From assembly GCF_025642115.1 (NCBI RefSeq), contig NZ_CP106753.1, positions 1,573,501-1,637,500 of the forward strand: a DNA stretch of 64,000 bases. The letters are read 5' to 3'. The notes beneath the pieces were generated by a model that was not told where the DNA came from, made no database searches, and worked only from the letters and a program-made list of their open reading frames with translations. Made by a program: the position numbers and the translations under genes. Below are positions 53,145-62,526 of this stretch, in pieces. This stretch comes from Chitiniphilus purpureus (GTDB lineage Bacteria > Pseudomonadota > Gammaproteobacteria > Burkholderiales > Chitinibacteraceae). How positions within the stretch are numbered: position 1 is the stretch's first letter; every line of letters starts with the position of its first letter.

Positions 53145-54013
53145 TGAATACCCGCGTCGACATCGTCTACCAGATCCGTGCCAGCCGCGAATTGCTCTCG
53201 GCAACCGAGCGCAAGGTCGCCGACGCCATCCTGGACGACCCGGCCTTCGCCGCTGCCGCATCGATCGACCAGCTGGCGCACAAGGCCGGGGTCAGCATCG
53301 CGACCATTTCGCGCTTTGCCCGCGCGGTGCACTGCATCGACGTGCGCGACCTGAAGCTGCGGCTGGCGCAGGCCAGCGCGGTGGGTGCGCGTTTCCTGCG
53401 CGAGGCGCCGCTGCAGGAGAACGGCTTCTACACGCGCATCTGTGCCGAGATCGAGACCGCGCTGCGCGGCAACCTCGCGCAACTGCGCGAGGCGCAGTTC
53501 CATGCCGCGGTGGCGTTGCTGGGGCAGGCGCGGATGATCCACGCCTTCGGCATGGGCGGCGCATCGACCATGCTGTCACAGGAACTGCAGTTCCGGCTGG
53601 TGCGGCTGGGCTATCCGATCAGTGCCTGCCACGATGCGGTGCTGATGAAGCTGGTGGCCGCCACGCTGGACGAGCGCGACGTGGTGGTGGTGCTCTCGCT
53701 CACCGGGGCGACGCCGGAGCTGTTGGCCGCGGCCGCGCTGGTGCGCCAGTATGGCGCGCACCTGGTGGCGATCACCGATCCCGATTCGCCGCTGGCGGCG
53801 CTGGCCGAGGTGCTGCTGCCGTTCAAGGCCGAGGAGACCGAGTTCATCTTCAAGCCCTCGGCGGCACGCTACGCCATGCTGATGATCGTCGACATCCTGG
53901 CCACGGAGCTGGCGCTGTCGCGCAAGGCGCACAGCCAGGAGCTGCTGCGTCGGGTCAAGTTCGCGCTCGACGCCAACCGCGGTGGCCACGACTGGCTGCC
54001 GCTCGGGGATTGA
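53144..54013 (+). CDS. RpiR/MurR family transcriptional regulator
   Basis: A 289-residue regulator: an N-terminal HTH_6 domain (about 1-77; LLSATERKVADAILDDP, LAHKAGVSIATISRFARAV) and a SIS sugar-binding domain (about 120-255; IHAFGMGGASTMLSQELQFR, VVVVLSLTGATPELLAAA). It probably controls this catabolic cluster in response to a phosphorylated sugar or sugar acid. It is tightly linked to the genes on both sides (TGATG overlap upstream, 3-bp gap downstream). Confidence 0.9.
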   Translation: MNTRVDIVYQIRASRELLSATERKVADAILDDPAFAAAASIDQLAHKAGVSIATISRFARAVHCIDVRDLKLRLAQASAVGARFLREAPLQENGFYTRICAEIETALRGNLAQLREAQFHAAVALLGQARMIHAFGMGGASTMLSQELQFRLVRLGYPISACHDAVLMKLVAATLDERDVVVVLSLTGATPELLAAAALVRQYGAHLVAITDPDSPLAALAEVLLPFKAEETEFIFKPSAARYAMLMIVDILATELALSRKAHSQELLRRVKFALDANRGGHDWLPLGD

Positions 54014-54016
54014 CCG

Positions 54017-55480
54017 ATGCATTACGACACCCTGATCCGCAATGCCGTGGTGTACGACGGCAGCGGCGCGCCGGCGCAGCCGGCTAGCCTTGCCATTCTC
54101 GATGGCCGTATCGCCGCGCTGGGCGGGCTGCCGCATGCCCGCGCGGACGCGGTGCTCGACGCGGGCGGGCTTGCGCTCGCGCCCGGCTTCATCGACGTGC
54201 ATACCCATGACGACACCCAGGTGATCCGAGCGCCGCAGATGCTGCCCAAGCTGTCGCAGGGCGTCACCACGGTGATCGTCGGCAACTGCGGCATCAGTGC
54301 CAGTCCGGTGACGCTGCGCGGCGCGCCGCCCGATCCGATGAACCTGCTCGGCGGCGCCGGCGATTTTCGCTATCCCACCTTCGCGGCCTACCGCGCGGCG
54401 GTGACGGCGGCGCAGCCGGCCGTCAATGTGGCGGCGCTCATCGGGCATACCGCGCTGCGCAACAATCACCTGGAGCGGCTCGACCGCAGCGCCGGCGAGC
54501 CCGAGATCGCCGCCATGCGCGCGCAGCTGCGCGCGGCGCTCGAAGCGGGCGCGCTCGGCCTGTCCAGCGGGCTGGCCTACGCCAGCGCCGCCGCCGCCGA
54601 CACCGGTGAAGTGGCGGCGCTCGCCGAAGTGCTCGACGAATTCGGCGCGCTCTACACCACCCACCTGCGCGACGAGTTCGACGGCATCCTCGGTGCGCTT
54701 GACGAAGCGTTCGCCATCGGCCGCCACGCCCGTGCGCCGGTGATCGTCTCACACCTCAAATGCGCCGGTGCCGGCAACTGGGGCCGCAGCGGCGAGGTGC
54801 TGGCGCGGCTGGCACAGGCCGCACCGCACCAGCCGGTCGGCTGTGACTGCTATCCGTACGCGGCAAGCTCCTCGACGCTGGACCTGAAGCAGGTGACCGC
54901 CGATTTCGAGATCGGCATCACCTGGTCCGAGCCGCATCCGGAGGCGGCCGGCCGCACGCTGGGAGAGATCGCCGCCGACTGGGGGGTGCCGCTGCTCGAG
55001 GCGGCGCGCCGGCTGCAGCCGGCCGGCGCGGTCTATCACGGCATGCACGAGGACGACGTGCGTCGCATCCTCGCGCATCCGCTCACCATGGTCGGTTCGG
55101 ATGGCCTGCCGGATGATCCGCTGCCGCATCCGCGGCTGTGGGGGGCGTTTGCGCGTGTGCTGGGCCACTACAGCCGCGACGTCGGGCTGCTGCCGCTGGC
55201 GCAGGCGGTCCACAAGATGACCGGGTTGTCGGCCCGGCGCTTCGGCCTGGCCCAGCGCGGGCTGATCCGGGTCGGTTTTCATGCCGACCTGGTGCTGTTC
55301 GATCCGGCCACCGTGCGCGATACCGCGCGCTTCGATGCGCCGGTGCAGGCGGCCCAGGGCATCGTCGGTGTATGGGTCAACGGTGTGGCGACGTATCGCG
55401 ACGGCGCCGCCACCGGCGCGCGTGCCGGGCGCTTCCTGCCGCGCGCAGGCGATCTGCGGGCGGGCTTTGCAGCTGAATGA
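54017..55480 (+). CDS. N-acyl-D-amino-acid deacylase (D-aminoacylase)
   Basis: A 487-residue amidohydrolase releasing D-amino acids from N-acyl forms. Metal site residues are H62, H64 and D65/D66 in GFIDVHTHDDTQV and the family-specific cysteine C91 in VGNCGISASPVTL. TTHLRDEFDGILGALDEAF and IVSHLKCAGAGNWGRSGEVL carry the further histidines and acidic residues. YHGMHEDDVRRIL and MVGSDGLPDDPLPHPRLWG complete the family pattern. It is the central enzyme of this cluster. Confidence 0.92.
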   Translation: MHYDTLIRNAVVYDGSGAPAQPASLAILDGRIAALGGLPHARADAVLDAGGLALAPGFIDVHTHDDTQVIRAPQMLPKLSQGVTTVIVGNCGISASPVTLRGAPPDPMNLLGGAGDFRYPTFAAYRAAVTAAQPAVNVAALIGHTALRNNHLERLDRSAGEPEIAAMRAQLRAALEAGALGLSSGLAYASAAAADTGEVAALAEVLDEFGALYTTHLRDEFDGILGALDEAFAIGRHARAPVIVSHLKCAGAGNWGRSGEVLARLAQAAPHQPVGCDCYPYAASSSTLDLKQVTADFEIGITWSEPHPEAAGRTLGEIAADWGVPLLEAARRLQPAGAVYHGMHEDDVRRILAHPLTMVGSDGLPDDPLPHPRLWGAFARVLGHYSRDVGLLPLAQAVHKMTGLSARRFGLAQRGLIRVGFHADLVLFDPATVRDTARFDAPVQAAQGIVGVWVNGVATYRDGAATGARAGRFLPRAGDLRAGFAAE

Positions 55481-55501
55481 CAACGGAGTGGGAGTGGTTT
55501 T

Positions 55502-55891
55502 ATGGATGGGATCAAGCGCTACGGCGTGGAAGGCGGCAGCGGTACCGGCGGACAGCACCTGCCGTTCGCACGCGCGGTGCAGGCGGATGGCTGGCTCTAT
55601 GTATCCGGCCAGGTGCCGATGGTGAACGGCGAGGTGATCGAGGGCGGCATCGTCGCCCAGTCGCATCAGGCGATCCGCAACCTGCTCGCCATCCTGGCCG
55701 AAGCGGGCTACGGGCCCGAGCACGTGGTGCGCTGCGGCGTGTGGCTCGACGATCCGCGCGACTTCATGTCGTTCAACCGGGTGTTCCAGTCCTACTTCGG
55801 CGCCCATCCGCCGGCGCGTGCCTGCGTGGTATCGAGCATGGTGGTCGATTGCAAGGTGGAGGTCGACTGCGTGGCATACCGCAAGCCCTAG
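55502..55891 (+). CDS. RidA family protein (second copy in the window)
   Basis: A 129-residue Rid protein with WLYVSGQVPMVNGEVIEGGI, CGVWLDDPRDFMSFNRVF and the P-P-A-R-A-C segment with the catalytic-type Arg, so probably an active imine deaminase. It would clear the enamine/imine made by the PLP deaminase at 51873. It is clearly different in sequence from the RidA-like protein at 21253. Confidence 0.9.
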   Translation: MDGIKRYGVEGGSGTGGQHLPFARAVQADGWLYVSGQVPMVNGEVIEGGIVAQSHQAIRNLLAILAEAGYGPEHVVRCGVWLDDPRDFMSFNRVFQSYFGAHPPARACVVSSMVVDCKVEVDCVAYRKP

Positions 55892-56066
55892 CCGGCCGTG
55901 ATCCAACACCTGTAGCCACGCAGCACACGGGGAGCGCGGGGAAAGGCGGATACCGTCCCGGTCGGGGCTGCCGTTGCCGCGCATCCGGTGTCGTCACCGT
56001 GCCTCAGGTGCATGGGGCTGTCCTTCCTCGGCCAATCAATCCTTGCAACCCTTTGGATCAATCACC

Positions 56067-56975
56067 ATGAACATCGCTTGCCTGGGCGAGGGCATGATCG
56101 AGATCGGCGGCACACCGCTGCGCCGGGCGTGGGGGGGCGATACGCTCAACACCGCGGTCTACCTCGCGCGGTTGTTGCACGACACACCGCACTCGGTGCG
56201 CTATCTGAGCGCGCTTGGCACCGATCCGCTGTCGGATGAGTTGGCCGACGCCTGGGCCGCCGAGGGGATCGGGCTGGATCGGCTGGCCCGGCTGGAGGGC
56301 AAGCTGCCCGGCCTTTATCTGGTGCAGACCGATCCGGCTGGCGAGCGGCGCTTCCATTACTGGCGTGGCGACAGCGCCGCGCGCCACTACTTTGCCGGGC
56401 CACCCGACCTGGCTGCGCTGCTGCACAGGGTGGATGCGCTCTACCTGAGCGGCATCACGCTGGCGCTGTTCACGCCGGCGGCACGGCAGCAGCTGCTTGC
56501 CGCCCTCGCGAACTATGCCGCCCAGGGTGGACGCATCTGGTTCGACAACAACTACCGTGCGGCGCTGTGGCCGGCCGCCGAGGCGCGCGTCGCCTACCAG
56601 GCCATGCTCGAATGCGCCGAAATCGCACTGCTGACCGAGGAGGATGAGCACGCGGTCCACGGCGCGGCCGATGCCGATGCCATCCTTGCGCGTACGCACG
56701 CCGCCGGTTGCCGTGAAGTGGTGCTCAAGCGTGGCGCGCAACCGGCGCTGGCGAGCACGGCACAGGCCTGTGCCGAATGCGCGCCGTCGCCGGTGGCGCG
56801 GGTGGTCGATACCACGGCCGCCGGCGATTCGTTCGCCGCTGCTTACCTCACCGCGCGCCTGCACGGGCGCGATCCGGCGGTTGCGCTGGCTGCCGGGCAC
56901 CGTCTGGCCGCGACGGTGATCGCCTATCCTGGCGCCATCATCCCACCGGCCGCGATGCCGGCGGCCCTTTTCTGA
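56067..56975 (+). CDS. PfkB-family sugar kinase (KDG-kinase-like)
   Basis: 302 residues from ATG 56067, with GGATC about 9 nt upstream. The N-terminal GEGMIEIGGTPLRRAWGGDT carries the PfkB substrate glycine motif, and the C-terminal VVDTTAAGDSFAAAYLTARL the anion hole and catalytic Asp (G-D-S-F). LYLSGITLALFTPAARQQLL resembles 2-keto-3-deoxygluconate kinases. The substrate is probably a keto sugar acid produced by the pathway, consistent with an RpiR regulator. A 175-bp gap separates it from ridA. Confidence 0.88.
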   Translation: MNIACLGEGMIEIGGTPLRRAWGGDTLNTAVYLARLLHDTPHSVRYLSALGTDPLSDELADAWAAEGIGLDRLARLEGKLPGLYLVQTDPAGERRFHYWRGDSAARHYFAGPPDLAALLHRVDALYLSGITLALFTPAARQQLLAALANYAAQGGRIWFDNNYRAALWPAAEARVAYQAMLECAEIALLTEEDEHAVHGAADADAILARTHAAGCREVVLKRGAQPALASTAQACAECAPSPVARVVDTTAAGDSFAAAYLTARLHGRDPAVALAAGHRLAATVIAYPGAIIPPAAMPAALF

Positions 56976-56990
56976 ATCCTGGAGTCCTGC

Positions 56991-58175
56991 ATGCCTGCAA
57001 CCCGTTCGCTGTACGTCTATCCCTGGGACATCGCCCAACGCCCACTGACCGCCTTCGTCGATGAGGTGCTGGCACTGGGCTTTGGTGGGCTCAAGCTGGC
57101 CAGCGCCTATCACGCCGGCAAGTTCCTGGTGCCGCCGCGCCCTGGCAGCACCGGCCCGCGCGTGGTGTTCCCCGAGGATGGCGCACTGTATTTCGAGCCG
57201 CGCACGGCGCAGTACGGCACGCTGCCGGCACTGGCGCACAGCGATCCGGCGCAGCGGCAGGTGGCGTATCGGCTGGCAGAGGACGGCCGGCTGGCGTTGT
57301 CGGCGTGGACCGTGTTGTTCCACAACTCGCGCCTGGGCGCGCTGCATCCCGAGCTGGTGGCGCGCAATGCCTGGGGCGATGGCTATGTCTACAGCCTGTG
57401 CCCGATGCAGCCGGCGGTGTTCGACTACGGGCTGGCCTTGTGCACTGACCTGGTGGGCAGCCTGCCCTGGCACAGCCTGACGCTGGAGACGCCGGGCTGG
57501 CACCCCTATGCGCACGGCTATCACCACGAATTCGCCCAACTGCGCGGCAACGTGTGGCTGGAGACGATGCTGGGACTGTGCTTCTGCGATGCCTGTCATG
57601 CGGCGGCAGCGGCCGAAGGGCTGGATTCGGCCGGGTTGGCCGCCCGTATCCGTACCCGGGTCGATGGCTATCTGGCGGCGCCGGTGGATGCCGCGCCCGA
57701 TCAGGCGGGCGCCTGGCTTGCGGCCGATCTGTTCGAGGATCAGGAACTGGCGGCATTCCTGCGCCTGCGCCAGCGGCGGGTGACCCGCTTTGTCGCCACC
57801 GTACGCAGCAGCCTCCCGGCGGCCACCCGCTTGTATGTGATCCCCACCGTACAGCGGCCGACTGCGCAGACCTGGCTGGAGGGCAGCGATCTGGCGGCGC
57901 TGGCGCAGGCCGCCGACGGCATCGAGATTCCCTTCTATGAGCCAAACGCGGCGCGGGTGCTGGCCGATGCAGTCGATACGCTGCGCCGCGTGGGCGATGC
58001 CACGCGCGTGCGCGCCATCCTGCGCCCCGGCCCACCGGACCTGGGTGACGGTGCCGAGCTCGCCGCGGCATGGCATGGTCTGGCGGCACTGGGGATCGAA
58101 GGATTCTCGTTCTACAACTACGGCCTGCTGCGTGAAGCGCTGTGGCAGCGTGTGGCTGCTGCCGCCCCGCGTTGA
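56991..58175 (+). CDS. Unrecognised TIM-barrel-like protein of the D-amino-acid cluster
   Basis: A 394-residue soluble protein 15 bp after the kinase with CTGGAG before the ATG. It starts MPATRSLYVYPWDIAQRPLT and has LALGFGGLKLASAYHAGKFL, LETPGWHPYAHGYHHEFAQL, a conserved-looking CFCDACH segment (metal or disulfide) and a late GIEGFSFYNYGLL, which suggest a glycoside-hydrolase-like (beta/alpha)8 barrel. No signal peptide. I do not recognise a named family. The histidine-rich stretch near residues 165-178 could be the active site. Confidence 0.7.
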   Translation: MPATRSLYVYPWDIAQRPLTAFVDEVLALGFGGLKLASAYHAGKFLVPPRPGSTGPRVVFPEDGALYFEPRTAQYGTLPALAHSDPAQRQVAYRLAEDGRLALSAWTVLFHNSRLGALHPELVARNAWGDGYVYSLCPMQPAVFDYGLALCTDLVGSLPWHSLTLETPGWHPYAHGYHHEFAQLRGNVWLETMLGLCFCDACHAAAAAEGLDSAGLAARIRTRVDGYLAAPVDAAPDQAGAWLAADLFEDQELAAFLRLRQRRVTRFVATVRSSLPAATRLYVIPTVQRPTAQTWLEGSDLAALAQAADGIEIPFYEPNAARVLADAVDTLRRVGDATRVRAILRPGPPDLGDGAELAAAWHGLAALGIEGFSFYNYGLLREALWQRVAAAAPR

Positions 58176-58552
58176 ACCGCGTTGTACTCGGTTTTTTGAC
58201 AGAATCAGTCAATATCCGGCAGTTCCGCTGCTGAATCGCATTGCGGCTGGTGCTCCGACACCAGCCGATCTCCTCCTTGGTCGGTCCGGACGGCATTCCT
58301 GGCCCGCGCTATCGCAGTCCAGCCTGTTGCCATGCATGTACCTGGCAAGGCCTCGTATTGCCTGCCATACCCTCCTGAAATATAATGCGAATAGTTCTCA
58401 ATAAAAACTATTCGATCTTCTAACCCTGGCCTGTCCGTTGCATCTGCCTGCCCGCCTGCGCCGGTGGTGGGTTGCAGGCCGAATGAAGCCTGGCTTTGCC
58501 CAGCCCCGACGCAGAAAGAATCCTCTACAGAAACGCAACCGCCTCCCATACC
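58176..58552 (+). other. Promoter region of the siderophore receptor gene
   Basis: About 375 bp without a gene. It contains the Fur box at 58386 and a TATAAT at 58381 that may be the -10. The A+T content rises only around this site. Confidence 0.5.
58386..58400 (+). promoter_or_regulatory. Fur box
   Basis: TGCGAATAGTTCTCA matches the 7-1-7 Fur inverted repeat (TGAGAAT-N-ATTCTCA) at most positions, with one adjacent AATAAAAACTATTC half-site to the right. It lies about 150 bp before the receptor gene and overlaps a TATAAT, so iron-bound Fur would block transcription. Confidence 0.75.
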
Positions 58553-60706
58553 ATGACTCTGTTCCTTACCCATACCCCCATCATCCGTTTGCAACCGCGC
58601 CCGCTGGCCGTCGCTGTGCACCGGGCATGCGCCGCGCTGGTCGGCGGCGGCCTGTTCGCCTTGCCGATCGCCCAGGCGCAGCCGGAGCCGTCCCCGGCCA
58701 CCGAAACCACCCTGCCGGCAGTGACGGTGGTGGCAAGCCCGGTGCCGGCCGCAGACCCCCTGGTCACGCAGATCCGCCCGGCCGCGGTCGGCAAGAGCCG
58801 GATCAGCGTGCAGGACACGCCGTTCTCGATCAGCATCGTCGATGCCGCGCAGGTCCGCGAGGCCGGCGCCAAGAATGTCCAGGATGCGTTGTTGTACAGC
58901 GCCGGGGTGTATGCCGGCCGCTACGGCTTCGATACCCGCGGCGACTGGTCGGCGGTGCGGGGGCTGACGCCTTCGGCGTATCTGGACGGCCTGCGCGGCG
59001 CATACGGGTTCTACAACAATGTGCGGCCCGAGATTTATACGATGGAGCGGGTCGAGGTGCTGAAGGGGCCGTCGTCGGTGCTATATGGCCAGTCCGACCT
59101 GGGCGGCATCGTCAACGTGGTCAGCAAGCGGCCGCAGAAGACCGCCGCGCGTGAGGTCGAACTGCAATGGGGCATGTACGACCGCAAGCAGATCGCCACC
59201 GACCTGACCGGACCGCTGAACGAGGACCAGAGCCTGTTGTTCCGGCTGGTGGCGCTCAAGCGCGACAGCGGCACTCAGGTGGAGCATGTCGAGGACGACG
59301 CGCTGGTGTTGATGCCCGCACTGACCTGGCAGCCCAACGCCGATACCAAGGTCACCCTGCAATTCACCCACCAGCAGAACGACAGCCAGGTCTCCGCGCA
59401 ATTCCTGCCTGCCAAGGGCACCCTCGATCCGGCACCGCTGGGCAGGATCCCCACCGACCGGTTTGTCGGCGAACCCGGCTGGGATCGCTATGACACACGC
59501 AAGAATGAAATCGGCCTGTTCTGGGATCAGCAGCTTGCCCCGGTGTGGAAGTTGTCGGCCAGCGTGCGCAAAACCCATTCGGCCAGTGAGACCAGGGAGC
59601 ACTACACCACGGTCGGCGCGGTGCCGGACGATGCCGGCAACATGACGCGTACCGTGCATGCCGCCGATCGCAAGACCGATGTGCTGGCTTCCGACGTGCG
59701 CGTGGAGGGCGTCGTGAACCTCGGGCCGACACGCCATACGGTGGCGGTGGGCATCGATTACCAGGACGTATTGTGGGAAGAGTACAACTACATTAGTGCC
59801 GCCACCGGCGGCGGCATGATCAACGTGTACAACCCGGTCTATGGGCTGGTGAACACGGCGGCGCTCACCTTCAGCGACCGGCCCGACAACAAGATCGTCC
59901 AGACCGGCATCTATCTGATGGACCACATCGAGTGGGGCCCCTGGTTGCTGTCGACCGCGCTGCGCCGCGACCGCGCCCGCAACACCGTGCTCAACATCGG
60001 CGCATCCGACACGGTGGTGCGCAACAGCGCGACCACTTGGCGCGTCGGGCTGATGTACCGCTTTGCGAATGGTCTGGCACCCTATATCAGCAAGGCTACC
60101 GCGTTCTCGCCCAACCTGGGAACCGACGGCACCGGCAGCGCCAACTATCTCAAGCCCACTACCGGGGAACAAAAGGAGGCCGGGGTGAAATATCTGTCCG
60201 AATCCGGCAATACCTCCGCGGCGCTTGCCTGGTTCGATATCAAGCAGAAGGACCGCATCGCCGACGGTGCGACGCCAGGCGGGGTCGAGCAGGTGGGCGC
60301 CAGGACCGATGGCTGGGAGCTGGAACTGCGTCACCGGATGGGGGGGCTCGAACTGATGGCCAACTACATGAACCTGCACGCGGTGAACGAGCGTACCGGC
60401 CAGCCGCTGTCCTCGGTGCCCGACAAGACTGCCTCGGCCTGGGCGCAATACCGCGTGGGCGCATGGCGGGTGGGGTTGGGTGCACGGTACGTCGGTTCAG
60501 TCACCGGCAACGCCGGCAACCCGGTGGTCCCCTCGGTCACCTTGTACGACGCCATGCTCGGCTACGCGGTCGGCACCTGGGATCTGCGGCTCAACCTGCA
60601 GAATGTCGCGGACAAGGAATATGTCTCGTGGTGTCGCGGCAGGAATCAGGACTGCGGCTACGGCGAACGGCGCAACGCGGTGTTGACGGCCAATTACCGG
60701 TTCTGA
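58553..60706 (+). CDS. TonB-dependent siderophore receptor
   Basis: A 717-residue outer-membrane ferric-siderophore receptor. The signal peptide ends FALPIAQAQ. A possible TonB box is TLPAVTVVAS. The plug domain has QDTPFSISIVDAAQVREAGA, GLTPSAYLDGLRGAYGFYNN and VEVLKGPSSVLYGQSDLGG. The 22-strand barrel ends with the canonical aromatic residue (LTANYRF). The start is uncertain: ATG 58553 has no good ribosome site, and TTG 58496 would add 19 residues. A Fur box lies upstream; an IS3 element begins 15 bp after the stop. Confidence 0.93.
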   Translation: MTLFLTHTPIIRLQPRPLAVAVHRACAALVGGGLFALPIAQAQPEPSPATETTLPAVTVVASPVPAADPLVTQIRPAAVGKSRISVQDTPFSISIVDAAQVREAGAKNVQDALLYSAGVYAGRYGFDTRGDWSAVRGLTPSAYLDGLRGAYGFYNNVRPEIYTMERVEVLKGPSSVLYGQSDLGGIVNVVSKRPQKTAAREVELQWGMYDRKQIATDLTGPLNEDQSLLFRLVALKRDSGTQVEHVEDDALVLMPALTWQPNADTKVTLQFTHQQNDSQVSAQFLPAKGTLDPAPLGRIPTDRFVGEPGWDRYDTRKNEIGLFWDQQLAPVWKLSASVRKTHSASETREHYTTVGAVPDDAGNMTRTVHAADRKTDVLASDVRVEGVVNLGPTRHTVAVGIDYQDVLWEEYNYISAATGGGMINVYNPVYGLVNTAALTFSDRPDNKIVQTGIYLMDHIEWGPWLLSTALRRDRARNTVLNIGASDTVVRNSATTWRVGLMYRFANGLAPYISKATAFSPNLGTDGTGSANYLKPTTGEQKEAGVKYLSESGNTSAALAWFDIKQKDRIADGATPGGVEQVGARTDGWELELRHRMGGLELMANYMNLHAVNERTGQPLSSVPDKTASAWAQYRVGAWRVGLGARYVGSVTGNAGNPVVPSVTLYDAMLGYAVGTWDLRLNLQNVADKEYVSWCRGRNQDCGYGERRNAVLTANYRF

Positions 60707-60801
60707 TGCCCAGGGAGGGGTGACCTCCTCCCGTAAAACCGTAGCGTTCAAAAGTAGAGATTTCTGGCAAATTTGATGCCCATCCGGGCAGGAGATTTGT
60801 C

Positions 60802-61068
60802 ATGAGAAAGTCAAAGTTCACCGAAGAGCAGATCGCGTTTGCGCTGCGCCAGGCCGAGTCAGGCACGACAGTGGCAGAGGTCTGCCGCAAGATGGGCGTG
60901 AGCGAAGCGACCTTTTATAACTGGAAGAAGAAGTACGGCGGCCTGGGCGTGACTGAGCTGCGCCGATTGAAGCAGCTGGAAGAAGAGAACGCGCGCCTCA
61001 AGCGCACGGTGGCCGACCTGAGCCTGGACAAGCAGATGTTGCAGGAGGTCATCCAAAAAAAGCTGTGA
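60802..61068 (+). CDS. IS3-family transposase OrfA
   Basis: An 88-residue DNA-binding half of the transposase: MRKSKFTEEQIAFALRQAES, helix-turn-helix VAEVCRKMGVSEATFYNWKK, leucine zipper RRLKQLEEENARLKRTVADL. GGAG precedes the ATG. Intact. The stop TGA overlaps the start of orfB. Confidence 0.95.
   Translation: MRKSKFTEEQIAFALRQAESGTTVAEVCRKMGVSEATFYNWKKKYGGLGVTELRRLKQLEEENARLKRTVADLSLDKQMLQEVIQKKL
61055..61062 (+). promoter_or_regulatory. Programmed -1 frameshift site between orfA and orfB
   Basis: The slippery heptamer A-AAA-AAG lies in a run of seven A residues followed by G, four codons before the orfA stop, with GGAGG 9-10 nt upstream as a likely stimulator. A -1 shift would yield the OrfAB fusion transposase. 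Confidence 0.8.
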
Positions 61069-61901
61069 AGCCGGCTCGCAAGCGCGAGCTGGCGAATTTC
61101 CTGATCCATGCTTACCGCATCAGCATCCGTCGCGCCACGGCAGTCATTCAATTGCGCCAAGCCACTTACTTTTATCGGCCACGGCCACGCGATGATCGCG
61201 CTTAGCGCCAGCGAATTCGGGAGATTGCCGCCACGCGCATCCGGTATGGGGCGCGACGTATCCACGTATTGCTACGGCGCGAGGGCTGGCTGATCAATCA
61301 CAAGAAGACCTACCGGATTTACTGCGAGGAAGGCTTGAATCTACGGCGCAAACGGCCGAAACGCCGTGTGGCCGCGGCCCACCGGCAGGAACGACCGACT
61401 ATCTCCAGTTTGAACGACTGCTGGAGCATGGATTTCGTCGCCGATCAGTTGTTCAACGGCCAGAAAATCCGGGCGTTAACTGTGGTCGATAATTTTAGCC
61501 GGGAGAGCCTGGCGATCACGGTGGATTTCGCGCTGAAAGCGGCCGATGTGGTGGCGACGATGCAGCATGTGCAAGCCCTGCGTGGGACGCCGCAACGGAT
61601 TCGGGTGGATAACGGCAGCGAATTCATTTCGGTGGCGCTGGATCAATGGGCGTATGAGCATGGGGTGACGCTGGATTTCTCGCGTCCGGGCAAACCCACG
61701 GATAATGCGTTCATCGAGTCGTTCAACGGCAGCCTACGGGACGAATGCTTGAACGTGCACTGGCTTCTGTCGCTGGACGATGCCCGTGACAAGATCGAAC
61801 GCTGGCGAGTGGATTACAACGAATTCAGGCCGCACAGTTCGCTGGGCGACCTGACCCCGAGTGAGTTCCGGCTCGCCCACCTTGACGCCGGAAATCTCTA
61901 G
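61065..61901 (+). pseudogene. IS3-family transposase OrfB, interrupted by an amber codon
   Basis: The frame opens at GTG 61065 (VKPARKRELANFLIHAYRIS) and would encode about 278 residues with the rve catalytic core: DFVADQLFNGQKIRALTVVD (first Asp), RVDNGSEFISVALDQWAYEH (second Asp) and NAFIESFNGSLRDECLN (Glu). At 61203-61205 TAG interrupts it (DDRA-stop-RQRIREIA). The catalytic triad lies after the stop, so the element is probably inactive unless the codon is suppressed. Confidence 0.88.
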
Positions 61902-62037
61902 TTTCGACCGCTCAGTTAGTTGGGAGGAGGTCAATCCAGATTGCGCCTATGCGGGTTGATTTACCTTACTTGTTAAAAACTTAGTATCTGGGTCACCAAT
62001 CTATTTTTATAAAAATCTAAATTGCCAGTGCGCTGCT

Positions 62038-62526
62038 TTATAATTTTACCAAACGCTTCTTTGTTTCGAGAAATCCCTCCAGGTGCTGGTGGTTCAATCC
62101 AATTATTTCGTCGCCGTCCAAAGGGCATAAAACAGGACCTTGATCCAAGGTGGCATAGCCCACTATTTCCCCGCTAATTGGCAAAGTATTTTCATAGATT
62201 TGAGTTTCCGCCCAAAATTCTTCTGCTATCCATGCCAGTTGTGCCCCAGCTTCTAACATTTTATTTAATAATTCTTTACAATTCGAGCTGAAATCTATTT
62301 CGGGGGGGGTGCGAATTGTCTTGGTCACGTATGCAGCAAAATACGCTTCAGAGTTCACAATAGAAACAAATGTAGTTTCTTTGTCAAACCCAGCGGCGTT
62401 GTAGAAGTCGTCCTCACTCCAGGGAATTTCATGTTCCCACAGGCTTAAGCAAAAAATTGAAGGTAAGTCTTCATGACCTATCCCGGGTATGTAAACTGTA
62501 TTTAGGAAATAATCTTGCTTATTCAC
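62038..62526 (-). CDS. Putative immunity protein for the adjacent Rhs toxin
   Basis: A 162-residue acidic, AT-rich gene starting at GTG 62526, with GGAGG 6 nt upstream inside the last codons of rhs; the two overlap by 8 bp (GTGAATAA). ATG 62538 is a possible alternative. Features include PWSEDDFYNAAGFDKE, LLNKMLEAGAQLAWIAEEFW and DGDEIIGLNHQHLEGFLETK. No signal peptide or membrane segment, so cytoplasmic. No recognised family. Position and overlap with the toxin tip are the basis for calling it an immunity gene. Confidence 0.75.
   Translation of the reverse strand: MNKQDYFLNTVYIPGIGHEDLPSIFCLSLWEHEIPWSEDDFYNAAGFDKETTFVSIVNSEAYFAAYVTKTIRTPPEIDFSSNCKELLNKMLEAGAQLAWIAEEFWAETQIYENTLPISGEIVGYATLDQGPVLCPLDGDEIIGLNHQHLEGFLETKKRLVKL

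Larger units (their letters stand above)
60721..61933 (+). mobile_element. IS3-family (IS407-like) insertion sequence, nearly complete
   Basis: 1213 bp bounded by inverted repeats starting TGACCTCCTCCC on both ends and sharing an inner block (AGAGATTTC). It contains orfA and orfB with a -1 frameshift signal. No target duplication is seen (GGG on the left, ATC on the right). It separates the siderophore receptor from the rhs immunity gene. Confidence 0.93.
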
